This document shows, piece by piece, positions 1 to 7,483 of a DNA stretch of 64,000 bases (the first letter of the stretch is position 1; every line of letters begins with the position of its first letter). The position numbers were made by a program, and so were the translations under genes. The notes beneath the pieces are model-generated. The model had not been told where the DNA came from. It saw nothing but the letters and a program-made list of their open reading frames with translations, and made no database searches. Source of the DNA: WVXP01 sp964348095. Its GTDB lineage: Bacteria; Desulfobacterota; BSN033; WVXP01. The DNA is taken from contig CAYGBK010000018.1 of the NCBI GenBank assembly GCA_964348095.1, positions 1-64,000 on the forward strand. The letters run 5' to 3'.

Positions 1-897
1 TCTCATCGTCACGAGGAGATTTCACAAAACATGTTTCCGAACTATCCAATCAACTCGATTACCAATGGAGTACATGCCCTCACTTGGACGACACCGCCTT
101 TTCGACGTCTTTACGACCGGCATATCCCTGAATGGCGTCATGACAATCTTTACTTGCGCTATGGGACCAGCATTCCCCTCGGCGAACTTGTCGAGGCCCA
201 TGCAGAGGCGAAGCGTGAGTTACTTGCGGAGGTGGAAAGACGGAACGGTTTACGATTAAAGCCGGAGGTGATGACTCTGGGATTTGCCAGACGCTCAACC
301 GCGTACAAGCGTGGAGACCTTTTGTTCTCAGACCTCGAACGTCTCAAGAGCATTGCAAACCAGGCGGGATCTCTGCAGATCATATTTGGCGGAAAAGCAC
401 ATCCAAGGGACGAAGGTGGAAAGACCATGATTCGCATGGTCTTTGAGGCTGCTCGTTCTTTGGGTGATAAGGTCCCCGTCGTCTATCTCGAGGATTTTGA
501 TCTGGTTCTGGCGAAATACATCTACGCCGGTGTCGATTTGTGGCTCAATACCCCACAGAAACCCCGGGAAGCCTCTGGCACAAGTGGGATGAAGGCCGCT
601 CTGAACGGAGTGCCGAGTCTGAGCGTACTGGACGGTTGGTGGATTGAGGGGCACGTGGAGGGTGTCACGGGCTGGTCCATTGGGGACAGTTGGCAAGGAG
701 AGATCCAACCGTCTGCGGAAATCGCATCTCTTTACGAAAAGCTCGAATCGGTGATCATTCCTCTATTCTACGGGCGCTCAGAGGCATATGCAGAAGTGAT
801 GCGATCGGCTGTCGCCCTGAATGGCTCGTTTTTCAATGCCCAACGTATGATGTTTCAGTATCTAGAGAATGCGTATCGTGCCACAACTCTTATCTAG
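1..897 (+). CDS. glgP: Alpha-glucan (glycogen/starch) phosphorylase, C-terminal part, 5' truncated
   Basis: Catalyses phosphorolysis of alpha-1,4-glucans to glucose 1-phosphate in the cytoplasm. The frame is open from base 1, and the residues before the first Met (SHRHEEISQN) fit the family, so the gene began upstream of the window. Visible family features are the stretch INSITNGVHALTW near the start, the RRSTAYKR segment, and EASGTSGMKAALNGV, which belongs to the glucose-1-phosphate/PLP-binding region of GT35 enzymes. The C-terminus is compact, as in the short GlgP form common in bacteria, rather than the long MalP form. The next gene is about 360 bases away and looks unrelated. Family assignment is firm; the choice between glycogen and maltodextrin as substrate is not visible. 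Confidence 0.93.
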   Translation, partial: SHRHEEISQNMFPNYPINSITNGVHALTWTTPPFRRLYDRHIPEWRHDNLYLRYGTSIPLGELVEAHAEAKRELLAEVERRNGLRLKPEVMTLGFARRSTAYKRGDLLFSDLERLKSIANQAGSLQIIFGGKAHPRDEGGKTMIRMVFEAARSLGDKVPVVYLEDFDLVLAKYIYAGVDLWLNTPQKPREASGTSGMKAALNGVPSLSVLDGWWIEGHVEGVTGWSIGDSWQGEIQPSAEIASLYEKLESVIIPLFYGRSEAYAEVMRSAVALNGSFFNAQRMMFQYLENAYRATTLI

Positions 898-1255
898 TTT
901 CCTTTTTCACTGTATGTCTGATTCTAAGACCTGTCGAACTGTCTTATTCCATTTCATCCGGGCGACTCCTCCGCAGAAGATAATATCCAAAGGAAAAGGC
1001 AAGGATTTGTGATTGTTTTTTGTTCCCTATAATATCAAAGGATGCATGGAGACTGTTGAGACGGTTCGGAGGACATTGACTTGGTTCTTAAATCTGCTAA
1101 TATCGGGTAGATTGATTTTGACGAGTCCGGCCAAAGAGCGCACTTTTTGAACTCTTGATCGCCGACACTGGGGTTGTTCCTCTTTTTGCGTATTTGACTG
1201 GCATCTATCCGATCCATTCACACCTCGCCTTTAAACCCGGAGAACGGAGGCCTAA
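898..1255. other. Intergenic, no gene recognised
   Basis: The short open frames here have no recognisable composition or ribosome-binding site. A GGAGG just before base 1256 belongs to the next gene. No convincing terminator was seen after glgP. Confidence 0.5.
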
Positions 1256-1912
1256 ATGAGTGTCGTTCTTTTGATTGTTTTTATCTGTACGTCGTACCTC
1301 ATTGTTCGGATTGGCGCGATTGCTATGGAAATGACTGGAATGGAAAGATCGAGGGCACGATTCCAGGCGCTGTCGGCTTTTTCGGGTACGGGATTTACAA
1401 CAAGAGAAGCGGAGTTGGTGGTTAATCATCCTCGGCGAAGGAAAATAGTCACCTATCTCATGATCTTGGGAAATGCCGGTATCGTGTCGGTTATTGCCAC
1501 ATTTGTGCTCTCCCTCAGACAATCAGGTCTGCGGCCCTCCCTCAATTTGGCGATTATTGCTGCCTCATTGCTTGTGCTATATCGGATAGCCTCACATCAA
1601 AAGTTCGCCAAGAAGTTGACGAGTAAGATTCGTGAGACCCTGAAAGAAAAGCTCCACTTTGACAAAGTTCTTGTCGAGGAGCTCTTGCAGCAAGGTGATG
1701 GCTACGGGGTTGCCTCGGTTCTTGTTGGGAATAAGTCGAAGGTCGCCGGGCTGTCCCTCGGGAAATCGGGTCTCACGGAGAGGGATTTGATGGTCCTTTC
1801 GATTGAGCGAGATGATGAGGTGATCCCTGTTCCCAAAGCGCAAAACAAGATTCAGGTCGGCGACCGCCTGATCTGCTACGGCAAATTGGAAAACCTAAAG
1901 GGCCTCGTCTAG
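1256..1912 (+). CDS. Small membrane protein with C-terminal RCK_C (TrkA_C) domain
   Basis: 218 residues. The N-terminal half is hydrophobic, with predicted membrane segments near residues 2-22, 64-84 and 88-105. Between the first two lies SAFSGTGFTTREAE, which resembles the pore-loop filter of TrkH/KtrB-type potassium transporters. The C-terminal part (about 135-215) matches the RCK_C/TrkA_C ligand-binding fold, including VAGLSLGKSGLTERDLMVLSIERDDE and VGDRLICYGK. It is much too short to be TrkH (about 480 residues), and it has no NAD-binding RCK_N domain. A role in ion sensing or transport is inferred from these domains. The start follows GGAGG by 6 bases. The full trkA-trkH pair lies far away at 58.5-61.3 kb, so this is a separate system. 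Family is clear for the C-terminus only. Confidence 0.75.
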   Translation: MSVVLLIVFICTSYLIVRIGAIAMEMTGMERSRARFQALSAFSGTGFTTREAELVVNHPRRRKIVTYLMILGNAGIVSVIATFVLSLRQSGLRPSLNLAIIAASLLVLYRIASHQKFAKKLTSKIRETLKEKLHFDKVLVEELLQQGDGYGVASVLVGNKSKVAGLSLGKSGLTERDLMVLSIERDDEVIPVPKAQNKIQVGDRLICYGKLENLKGLV

Positions 1913-1967
1913 GGCATGTCCGAGGCGCGGCCTTCTCTCCCAGAAACTTGAGATGGGAGGAGAAGAG

Positions 1968-2051
1968 ATGGCGAAAAACATCGTTTTTGCCATTCTGGTT
2001 GGTCACAGGCTGGTTAGCGAGAAGAATCAAGGCGAGCGGATAATCCTATAG
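1968..2051 (+). CDS. Possible 27-residue small protein
   Basis: A short frame with a good ribosome-binding site (GGGAGGAGAAGAG directly before ATG) reads MAKNIVFAILVGHRLVSEKN and seven more residues. It lies between the RCK_C protein and the next small membrane protein. The first half is hydrophobic. It could be a genuine small protein, the truncated start of a longer gene, or chance. I do not recognise it with confidence. Confidence 0.3.
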   Translation: MAKNIVFAILVGHRLVSEKNQGERIIL

Positions 2052-2089
2052 ATTTTTCATAACTATCTCCATGTCAAGGAGGTGACAGA

Positions 2090-2356
2090 ATGAGCGCCGA
2101 AACAAGAATCGTTAAAGGAGGCTTCAGGGCGACCCTTGCCTTGATCGTTTCGATCATTGCCCTGATTCTGGCTATTATTGCGTTCAACCGGACCGGTGGA
2201 GAGGCTAATCTCACAAAGGAGATAGGAGAACTCCAGGAAAAAATAGAGAAGATGAAAGAGGAGACCTCAGAGAGAGTGAATAAGGTTAGAGAGGAGACGG
2301 CCGAGGCCCTGGAAAGTCTCAGCAAGACCCTTAGGAAGGAAGAAAGCAAACAGTGA
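2090..2356 (+). CDS. Small membrane-anchored coiled-coil protein
   Basis: 88 residues. After a short basic start there is one strong hydrophobic segment (about 13-36, ATLALIVSIIALILAIIAF), followed by a highly charged heptad-like region (about 42-88) rich in Glu and Lys, which should form a coiled coil. A strong site AAGGAGGTGACAG precedes ATG. The stop overlaps the GTG start of kdsB (GTGA), so the two are probably translationally coupled. Function unknown; topology suggests a cytoplasmic or periplasmic coiled coil tethered to the inner membrane. Confidence 0.7.
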   Translation: MSAETRIVKGGFRATLALIVSIIALILAIIAFNRTGGEANLTKEIGELQEKIEKMKEETSERVNKVREETAEALESLSKTLRKEESKQ

Positions 2357-3102
2357 GAGCAATAGGCGTCATCCCCGCGCGATACGGTTCAAAGAGATTT
2401 GAGGGGAAGGTGCTCGCCGATCTTGGCGGTAAGCCGATGATCCAGCATGTCTATGAAAGGGCCCGCCAGGCCTCGTTTCTCGACCGCGTGCTGGTTGCTA
2501 CTGATGACGAACGAATTCGAGACGCTGTGTCGTCTTTTGGGGGAGATGCTGTGATGACGTCACCCCATCACCCCTCCGGCACTGATAGGGTGGGTGAGGC
2601 AGTCAAAGACATCGATGTAGAGGTCGTCGTCAATATCCAGGGTGACGAACCCCTCATCGAACCCTCTGCTATAGATACGGTCATTGTGCCGCTCTTTGAT
2701 GATCGTTCCATTCCCATGGCGACCCTGATAAGAATAATCTCTGATACCCGGGACATGGAAAATCCCAATGTCGTGAAAGTTGTCATGGACAGAGACGGTT
2801 TTGCCCTTTATTTTTCCCGCTCGACAATCCCCCACTCGAGAGATGAGGGTAAATATCCTGTTTGTGGGCATATCGGCATTTATGCCTATCAAAAAAGCTT
2901 CCTTCTCGAATTCATCAAACTAGAGCCAACACCCCTCGAGAGAATAGAACGTCTCGAGCAGCTAAGGGCTCTGGAAAACGGTTATCGAATCAAGGTTATA
3001 ACCGTCGAGAATTACCTGGGCGTGGGTGTGGACACGCCCCAGGACCTTAGGAAAGTGAGGCGGTTTTTGGAGGGTACAGGAAAAGGAAACGACAAAATAT
3101 GA
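2353..3102 (+). CDS. kdsB: 3-deoxy-manno-octulosonate cytidylyltransferase
   Basis: Activates Kdo as CMP-Kdo for the lipopolysaccharide inner core, which marks the organism as Gram-negative with LPS. 249 residues is the normal length. The N-terminus IPARYGSKRFEGKVLADLGGKP is the classic nucleotidyltransferase loop of KdsB. NIQGDEPLI carries the metal-binding Asp region, and the motif VGVDTPQDL lies near the C-terminus. The start is GTG, overlapping the stop of the upstream coiled-coil gene, with AAGGAAGAAAGC as the only nearby purine-rich stretch. Other Kdo genes are not adjacent. Confidence 0.93.
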   Translation: MRAIGVIPARYGSKRFEGKVLADLGGKPMIQHVYERARQASFLDRVLVATDDERIRDAVSSFGGDAVMTSPHHPSGTDRVGEAVKDIDVEVVVNIQGDEPLIEPSAIDTVIVPLFDDRSIPMATLIRIISDTRDMENPNVVKVVMDRDGFALYFSRSTIPHSRDEGKYPVCGHIGIYAYQKSFLLEFIKLEPTPLERIERLEQLRALENGYRIKVITVENYLGVGVDTPQDLRKVRRFLEGTGKGNDKI

Positions 3103-3131
3103 AAAAGTAGGTGATTCATCGAGATTTCCAC

Positions 3132-3159
3132 TTGATTTTTTTGTAAAAATTGGTATTAA
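3132..3159 (+). promoter_or_regulatory. Candidate sigma-70 promoter for the cold-shock gene
   Basis: TTGATT at 3132-3137 and TATTAA at 3154-3159 with a 16-base spacer, in an AT-rich stretch between kdsB and the cold-shock gene. This would give a leader of roughly 40 bases before the start at 3208. Found by eye only. Confidence 0.45.
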
Positions 3160-3207
3160 ATCACTTTACAAATTGGTAAGGCTATGCCGGAAAGGAGATT
3201 GGTAGCA

Positions 3208-3411
3208 ATGGCAAGAGGCACTGTAAAGTGGTTTAACGAAAGAAAGGGTTATGGATTTATCTCTCAAGAGGGAGGAGATGATGTCTTTGTTCATTACTCC
3301 GCAATTGAACAGGAGGGGTTCAAGACTCTCCGGGAGGGTGAAGAGGTAGAATTTGAGATCACCCAGGGCCCGAAAGGTGCTCAGGCTTCAAAAGTTACTA
3401 TCGTCGGTTAG
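3208..3411 (+). CDS. csp: Cold-shock domain protein (CspA family)
   Basis: 67-residue single-domain nucleic-acid-binding protein that melts RNA structure. It contains both RNA-binding motifs in order, KGYGFISQ (RNP1) and DVFVHYSAI (RNP2-like), within the OB fold, and it begins MARGTVKWFNERKGYGF. The ATG at 3208 is preferred over the in-frame ATG at 3184 because it gives the standard family start and follows AAAGGAGATTGG. It has its own candidate promoter and a strong downstream terminator, so it appears monocistronic. Confidence 0.95.
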   Translation: MARGTVKWFNERKGYGFISQEGGDDVFVHYSAIEQEGFKTLREGEEVEFEITQGPKGAQASKVTIVG

Positions 3412-3436
3412 AATCAAAATTCCATTCCGAACGTAT

Positions 3437-3472
3437 CCCCCGGAAGCCTATACTTCCGGGGGTTTTATTTTT
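3437..3472 (+). terminator. Rho-independent terminator after the cold-shock gene
   Basis: A perfect 10-bp stem, CCCCCGGAAG (3437-3446) with CTTCCGGGGG (3453-3462), closes a 6-base loop and is followed by TTTTATTTTT. It lies 26 bases after the stop codon. Confidence 0.93.
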
Positions 3473-3483
3473 GGGCGAAAGCA

Positions 3484-4455
3484 ATGATTCCTCTCCGGGA
3501 TACCATCCAGTCGACAAACTATCCTATCGTTAGAAACGCCCTGATTGTGGTGAACGTTCTTGCTTACCTGTGGGAGCTCGCCCAGGGTCCCAACCTCCAA
3601 CGAGCCTTCTATGCCTACGGTATCGTCCCTGCCCGATATTCCAATCCCGACATCGCCCTTCACTTCTCATTCTTTGAGCAGATTTACCCTTTTGTGACAT
3701 CAATTTTTCTTCATGGCGGGTTCTTTCATCTGCTGGGCAACATGTGGTTCCTCTACATTTTTGGAGATAATGTAGAGGACAGGCTCGGTTCTTTTCGCTT
3801 CTCCATATTTTACATCTCAAGCGGTATTGCGGCCGGCTTGATTCATCTCCTATCAAACTGGCACTCCCAACTTCCGACCATTGGAGCGAGTGGCGCCATC
3901 GCCGGGGTTATGGGGGCTTATTTCCTTTTGTATCCGAAAGCACGAATTCTTGCGGTAATGCCGATTTTTTTCTTCCCCTTCTTCTTCGAATTACCTGCTT
4001 TCTTTTTCCTCGGCTATTGGGCGCTGATCCAACTTCTTTACGGCACGATCAGCCATGGACTGGCAGGTGGTGTGGCCTGGTGGGCCCACGTGGGGGGATT
4101 TCTATTCGGTTTAGGGTCAATCAGGCTTTTTGAGTCTCTACCGAAGACGGGTGTTGGGGAGGGGGCACGTCGTTTTACGGAGCGCAGGGGGACACCTCGC
4201 ATTCAGCAAATCCGCCCCACGGAGGCGGCCGAGGATCTTGACACTCACGGGACCCTTGTGGTGACACCGCGGGAAGCCGAGTTTGGTACTCGCAAACTGG
4301 TAACCGTTCCCTACAGGAGAAGGACTGTTCTTCTGACCATTCCGGCCGCCGTTAAGGATGGCACCCGCCTTCGCCTGCAGGGGATGGGCAAAAGATCAGG
4401 GACGGGAGATAGGGGTGATATGATCGTCACGATCAGGGTTGGGAAAAAGAGCTAG
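3484..4455 (+). CDS. Rhomboid-family intramembrane serine protease with C-terminal DnaJ-C-like domain
   Basis: 323 residues. The first about 225 form a rhomboid domain with six or so membrane segments. They include the family stretch HGGFFHLLGNMWFLYIFGDNVED, the catalytic GASGAIAG (Ser136) and WWAHVGGFLFG (His202). After a polar linker (about 225-255), residues 256-323 look like a DnaJ/CbpA C-terminal substrate-binding domain: AEFGTRKLVTVPYRRR, then LTIPAAVKDGTRLRLQGMGKR, then GDMIVTIRV. There is no J domain in this protein. It sits directly after the cold-shock terminator. Proteolysis of membrane substrates is expected; the DnaJ-like tail may present or retain unfolded substrates, which is inference. 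The fusion may be known in some lineages; I cannot check. Confidence 0.88.
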   Translation: MIPLRDTIQSTNYPIVRNALIVVNVLAYLWELAQGPNLQRAFYAYGIVPARYSNPDIALHFSFFEQIYPFVTSIFLHGGFFHLLGNMWFLYIFGDNVEDRLGSFRFSIFYISSGIAAGLIHLLSNWHSQLPTIGASGAIAGVMGAYFLLYPKARILAVMPIFFFPFFFELPAFFFLGYWALIQLLYGTISHGLAGGVAWWAHVGGFLFGLGSIRLFESLPKTGVGEGARRFTERRGTPRIQQIRPTEAAEDLDTHGTLVVTPREAEFGTRKLVTVPYRRRTVLLTIPAAVKDGTRLRLQGMGKRSGTGDRGDMIVTIRVGKKS

Positions 4456-4541
4456 AAACGCCCCGTTAGGACGGGGAGTTCTCGTGAGGCGGCGGAATGT
4501 ATCGGGTCGATTAGGTCGATTTCTGAAGAGGTCAGGGTGCT

Positions 4542-5741
4542 ATGGATCGTGAATCAATCTACAAAAAGTTAAGCGTCGTGAGTGTGGAGCAGGCTCTTGC
4601 TCTTCCCTATTGTACCTACCGACTGGTTCAAGAGGGCATGCGAGTCGTCCGTGTAGAGGCGCCGCCGAAGGGCGACCCCAATCGGTATGTCGGCATCGGT
4701 CTTCGTGAAGAAGAGGGAATGTGCTCCTACTATCTTCCGATCAATGGGGGAAAAGAGTCGATTACAATCAACCTGAAGACCGATCAGGGAAGAGATATTC
4801 TTTACGATCTCATTCGGAAACTGAAGGTTGATGTGTTTGCGACCAACCAGATGCCTCAGAACTACAATACCCTCGGCATCGAATATGAGACGATTCGATC
4901 GCTTCGGAGCGACATCATATGGCTTGGGCTCACGGGCTATGGACCGGCGGTTTTCGAGCCGGCCTATGACCCCGTGGTTCAGGCTCGTGCGGGTCTCATG
5001 GAACTAAACGGTGACCCTGACAGCGACCCGATGTGTATCGGCGTCCCCATTGTCGATATGGGGGCAGGTGAAAGTGCCTACGGGCAGATCATGAAAGCGC
5101 TCTTAGAAAGAGAGGTAACCGGTGAAGGCAAACGGATCGACCTCTCCCTTTTTGACTGCGCTGTCTGCTGGACAGCAACTCACCTCCCTCTCAGTATGAC
5201 CTATGACGTGGACGTGTCCAGGAGGGGAAATACCCACCAGTTTTTCACCCCTGTTTCTCTTTTCAAAACACGAGACGGATATGTATATCTTGGGGTTGGT
5301 AGTGACCGCCAGTGGAAAACCCTTGTCGGTCTGTCAGAATTCAGCCATCTTGATAAGCCAGGGTACGAAACCAACACCGGACGCATGGCTGATGGCTCCA
5401 GCCTGATAGAGGCGATCGGGAGAGTCTTTGCTCAAAAGACTACGGAGGAGTCAGTCTCTCTGATCAAAGGAGCCGGACTCGTTGTGGGGGCCTCTCGGCC
5501 CTTGAGGAAGGTCGGAGAGGACTCGATGGTTCAGAAGAAACTCATCAAGGCCACAGACCCTAAAACGAAGATGCAAGCGGTTCTCGGGAGCCCGCCGGTA
5601 GAGACCCCATTTCTCGAGTCAGGTGGGTACCGGTTATCTTTCCCTCCTCGTTTGGGTGAGCACAATCGGAAGATAATGACCGAGGATCTGGGCTACAATC
5701 CAGAGGAAATTACAGACCTCGAGAATCGGAAAGTGATTTGA
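4542..5741 (+). CDS. Family III (CaiB/BaiF) CoA-transferase
   Basis: 399 residues, normal for the family. These enzymes move CoA between carboxylic acids through a covalent aspartyl intermediate; Asp172 in IVDMGAGESAYG sits where the catalytic Asp is expected. Other family stretches are ESITINLKTDQGRDIL, VFATNQMP and LTGYGP. The N-terminus is shortened and divergent: the usual GAxVIKVE region reads GMRVVRVEAPPKGD. The substrate cannot be deduced, since the convergent lpdA neighbour and the 86-base gap upstream give no pathway context. Confidence 0.9.
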   Translation: MDRESIYKKLSVVSVEQALALPYCTYRLVQEGMRVVRVEAPPKGDPNRYVGIGLREEEGMCSYYLPINGGKESITINLKTDQGRDILYDLIRKLKVDVFATNQMPQNYNTLGIEYETIRSLRSDIIWLGLTGYGPAVFEPAYDPVVQARAGLMELNGDPDSDPMCIGVPIVDMGAGESAYGQIMKALLEREVTGEGKRIDLSLFDCAVCWTATHLPLSMTYDVDVSRRGNTHQFFTPVSLFKTRDGYVYLGVGSDRQWKTLVGLSEFSHLDKPGYETNTGRMADGSSLIEAIGRVFAQKTTEESVSLIKGAGLVVGASRPLRKVGEDSMVQKKLIKATDPKTKMQAVLGSPPVETPFLESGGYRLSFPPRLGEHNRKIMTEDLGYNPEEITDLENRKVI

Positions 5742-5755
5742 CCGGTCCGAGAATG

Positions 5756-7156
5756 CTAGTGGACCAATTTCTTGGGCATATGGATCGCCTGGTTGTAAGC
5801 GTCTAGGGCTGCCTCGTTCAGCGCTTCGCCGAAGGTGGGATGCGCCTGAATCACGTCGGCGAGTTCGGTCATGGTGGCGTTTTGCTTGATGGCAAGTGAC
5901 ATGGTTGAAATAAGGTTGGTCGCATCACCACCCATGATGTGGGCTCCGAGAATCCTTCCAGTTTCACGATCACCAATGATTTTCACAAACCCCTCGGTTT
6001 CGCCCCCGGCAACCGCCCTGGAACTCGCTCTCAAGAGGAATTTCCCCACCCTCACATCTCCCCGTTCTCGTGCCTCTTTTTCTGTCAAACCCACTGAAGC
6101 GATTTCAGGGATGGTGAAGATGCAGTTGGGGACGACCCGGTAGTCCATGGCCGCGTCCCGTCCCATGGCGTTCTCGGCAGCTATCACTCCTTCTTTTGAG
6201 GCCACATGAGCGAGGAGGGGGCCTCCGACAATATCACCAACCGCAAAGATTCCTCGGATGGTTGTCTCCATTCGACTATTGACCACAATCTCACCGTTTT
6301 TCAGAGAAAGCCCCAGGGTCTCTGCATCAGAGGGGATGTGTGGTTTGCGGCCCACAACGACGAGCACCTTCTCTGTGTCGCGCACGATCGTTCCCTGTGG
6401 CGTTTTGATCTTCAGGTTTGGCCCTTTCTTGTCTAGTGAGACTCCGTCCACTGTGGCATTCGTGAGAATCTGAATGCCCTTCTTCTTCATCTCCAGTGTC
6501 AGCTTCTTTGCAGCTTCCAGATCCTCGGTTGGTAAGATCTGTGGCATCATTTCAACAACCATGATCTTTGTTCCTAGATGAGAAAAGATCGTTGCAAATT
6601 CCATCCCGATGGCCCCGCCGCCTATGATGACCATATCTTTCGGGAGCGCGACCAGGCTCAGCGCATCGTTACTGGACAGTATCGTCCTTCCATCGAAGGC
6701 GAGGGCTGAGATAGCCCTGGGTTCTGAACCTGTTGCCAGAATGATATTCTGAGTCGATATCTCCTGAGTGCCGCCTTTTGATTCCAAGACTCGGACTGTG
6801 CCAGGCCTCACGATGAGGCCGCTTCCTTTAATCACTCGTACTTTCCAGCTCTCGAGCAAGGTTTCAATGCCATGAACCAATTCTGAGACGACGCGGTTCT
6901 TTCTATCGACCATCTGCATGAATTCGATGGAGAAGTTCCCGCCCCGAATAACACTCGACCCTCTCGCCGAAGTCAGCGTCTTTACATCCGATAGGTAGGC
7001 CTTAGTAGGAACACACCCCCAGTTAAGGCACACCCCGCCGATGGTGTCCTTTTCAAGGAGGGCAACTTTTCCTCCCAGTTGCGCCGTTCGAATGGCCGCA
7101 ACGTAGCCACCTGGCCCTCCACCGATAACGACGACGTCCATCTTTTCATTTGTCAC
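5756..7156 (-). CDS. lpdA: Dihydrolipoyl dehydrogenase
   Basis: FAD-dependent oxidation of dihydrolipoamide in 2-oxoacid dehydrogenase or glycine-cleavage complexes. 466 residues. In order: FAD-binding VVVIGGGPGGYVAAIRTAQ, the redox disulfide GGVCLNWGCVPTK (Cys43, Cys48), an NAD-binding VIIGGGAIGMEFATIF, the second FAD motif GIFAVGDIVGG, and the C-terminal His-Glu pair in AHPTFGEALNEA. No E1, E2 or gcv genes flank it, so the complex it serves is not shown. It ends convergently with the CoA-transferase, 14 bases apart. Confidence 0.95.
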   Translation of the reverse strand: MTNEKMDVVVIGGGPGGYVAAIRTAQLGGKVALLEKDTIGGVCLNWGCVPTKAYLSDVKTLTSARGSSVIRGGNFSIEFMQMVDRKNRVVSELVHGIETLLESWKVRVIKGSGLIVRPGTVRVLESKGGTQEISTQNIILATGSEPRAISALAFDGRTILSSNDALSLVALPKDMVIIGGGAIGMEFATIFSHLGTKIMVVEMMPQILPTEDLEAAKKLTLEMKKKGIQILTNATVDGVSLDKKGPNLKIKTPQGTIVRDTEKVLVVVGRKPHIPSDAETLGLSLKNGEIVVNSRMETTIRGIFAVGDIVGGPLLAHVASKEGVIAAENAMGRDAAMDYRVVPNCIFTIPEIASVGLTEKEARERGDVRVGKFLLRASSRAVAGGETEGFVKIIGDRETGRILGAHIMGGDATNLISTMSLAIKQNATMTELADVIQAHPTFGEALNEAALDAYNQAIHMPKKLVH

Positions 7157-7483
7157 AGCGCCTTCTCCCTCGGTGTAACCATCTACCGATTCTTAGACTC
7201 CTATACCTTCAAGAAACCGGCCCTGCTCGCATATTTGCCCCTTCAGGGAACGTGCTAGCCTATTGTACGGAGTTCGTTGAAAAACTGAAAGGGGGATGTC
7301 TTCGTGTGGATCTCGGTTTTTTCGCAATGCCTGGTGGTTAGAATGTATCCCTTTGTCGTTGTCTGGTTCGACACAGAAATGCCAGAATTTCCATACGATG
7401 AGACGACCGCGACACAGACCGACTGGTATCTTGAGAGTTTTTTTTGAACGACGAAGAGCGACCGTTCTCGCAGGCCTTCCGAT
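7157..7483. other. Intergenic, no gene recognised
   Basis: This 327-base stretch lies between lpdA (its upstream side) and the AOR stop codon. The short frames here have no family resemblance or start signals. An 8-T run near 7440 lacks a proper stem. Confidence 0.5.
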
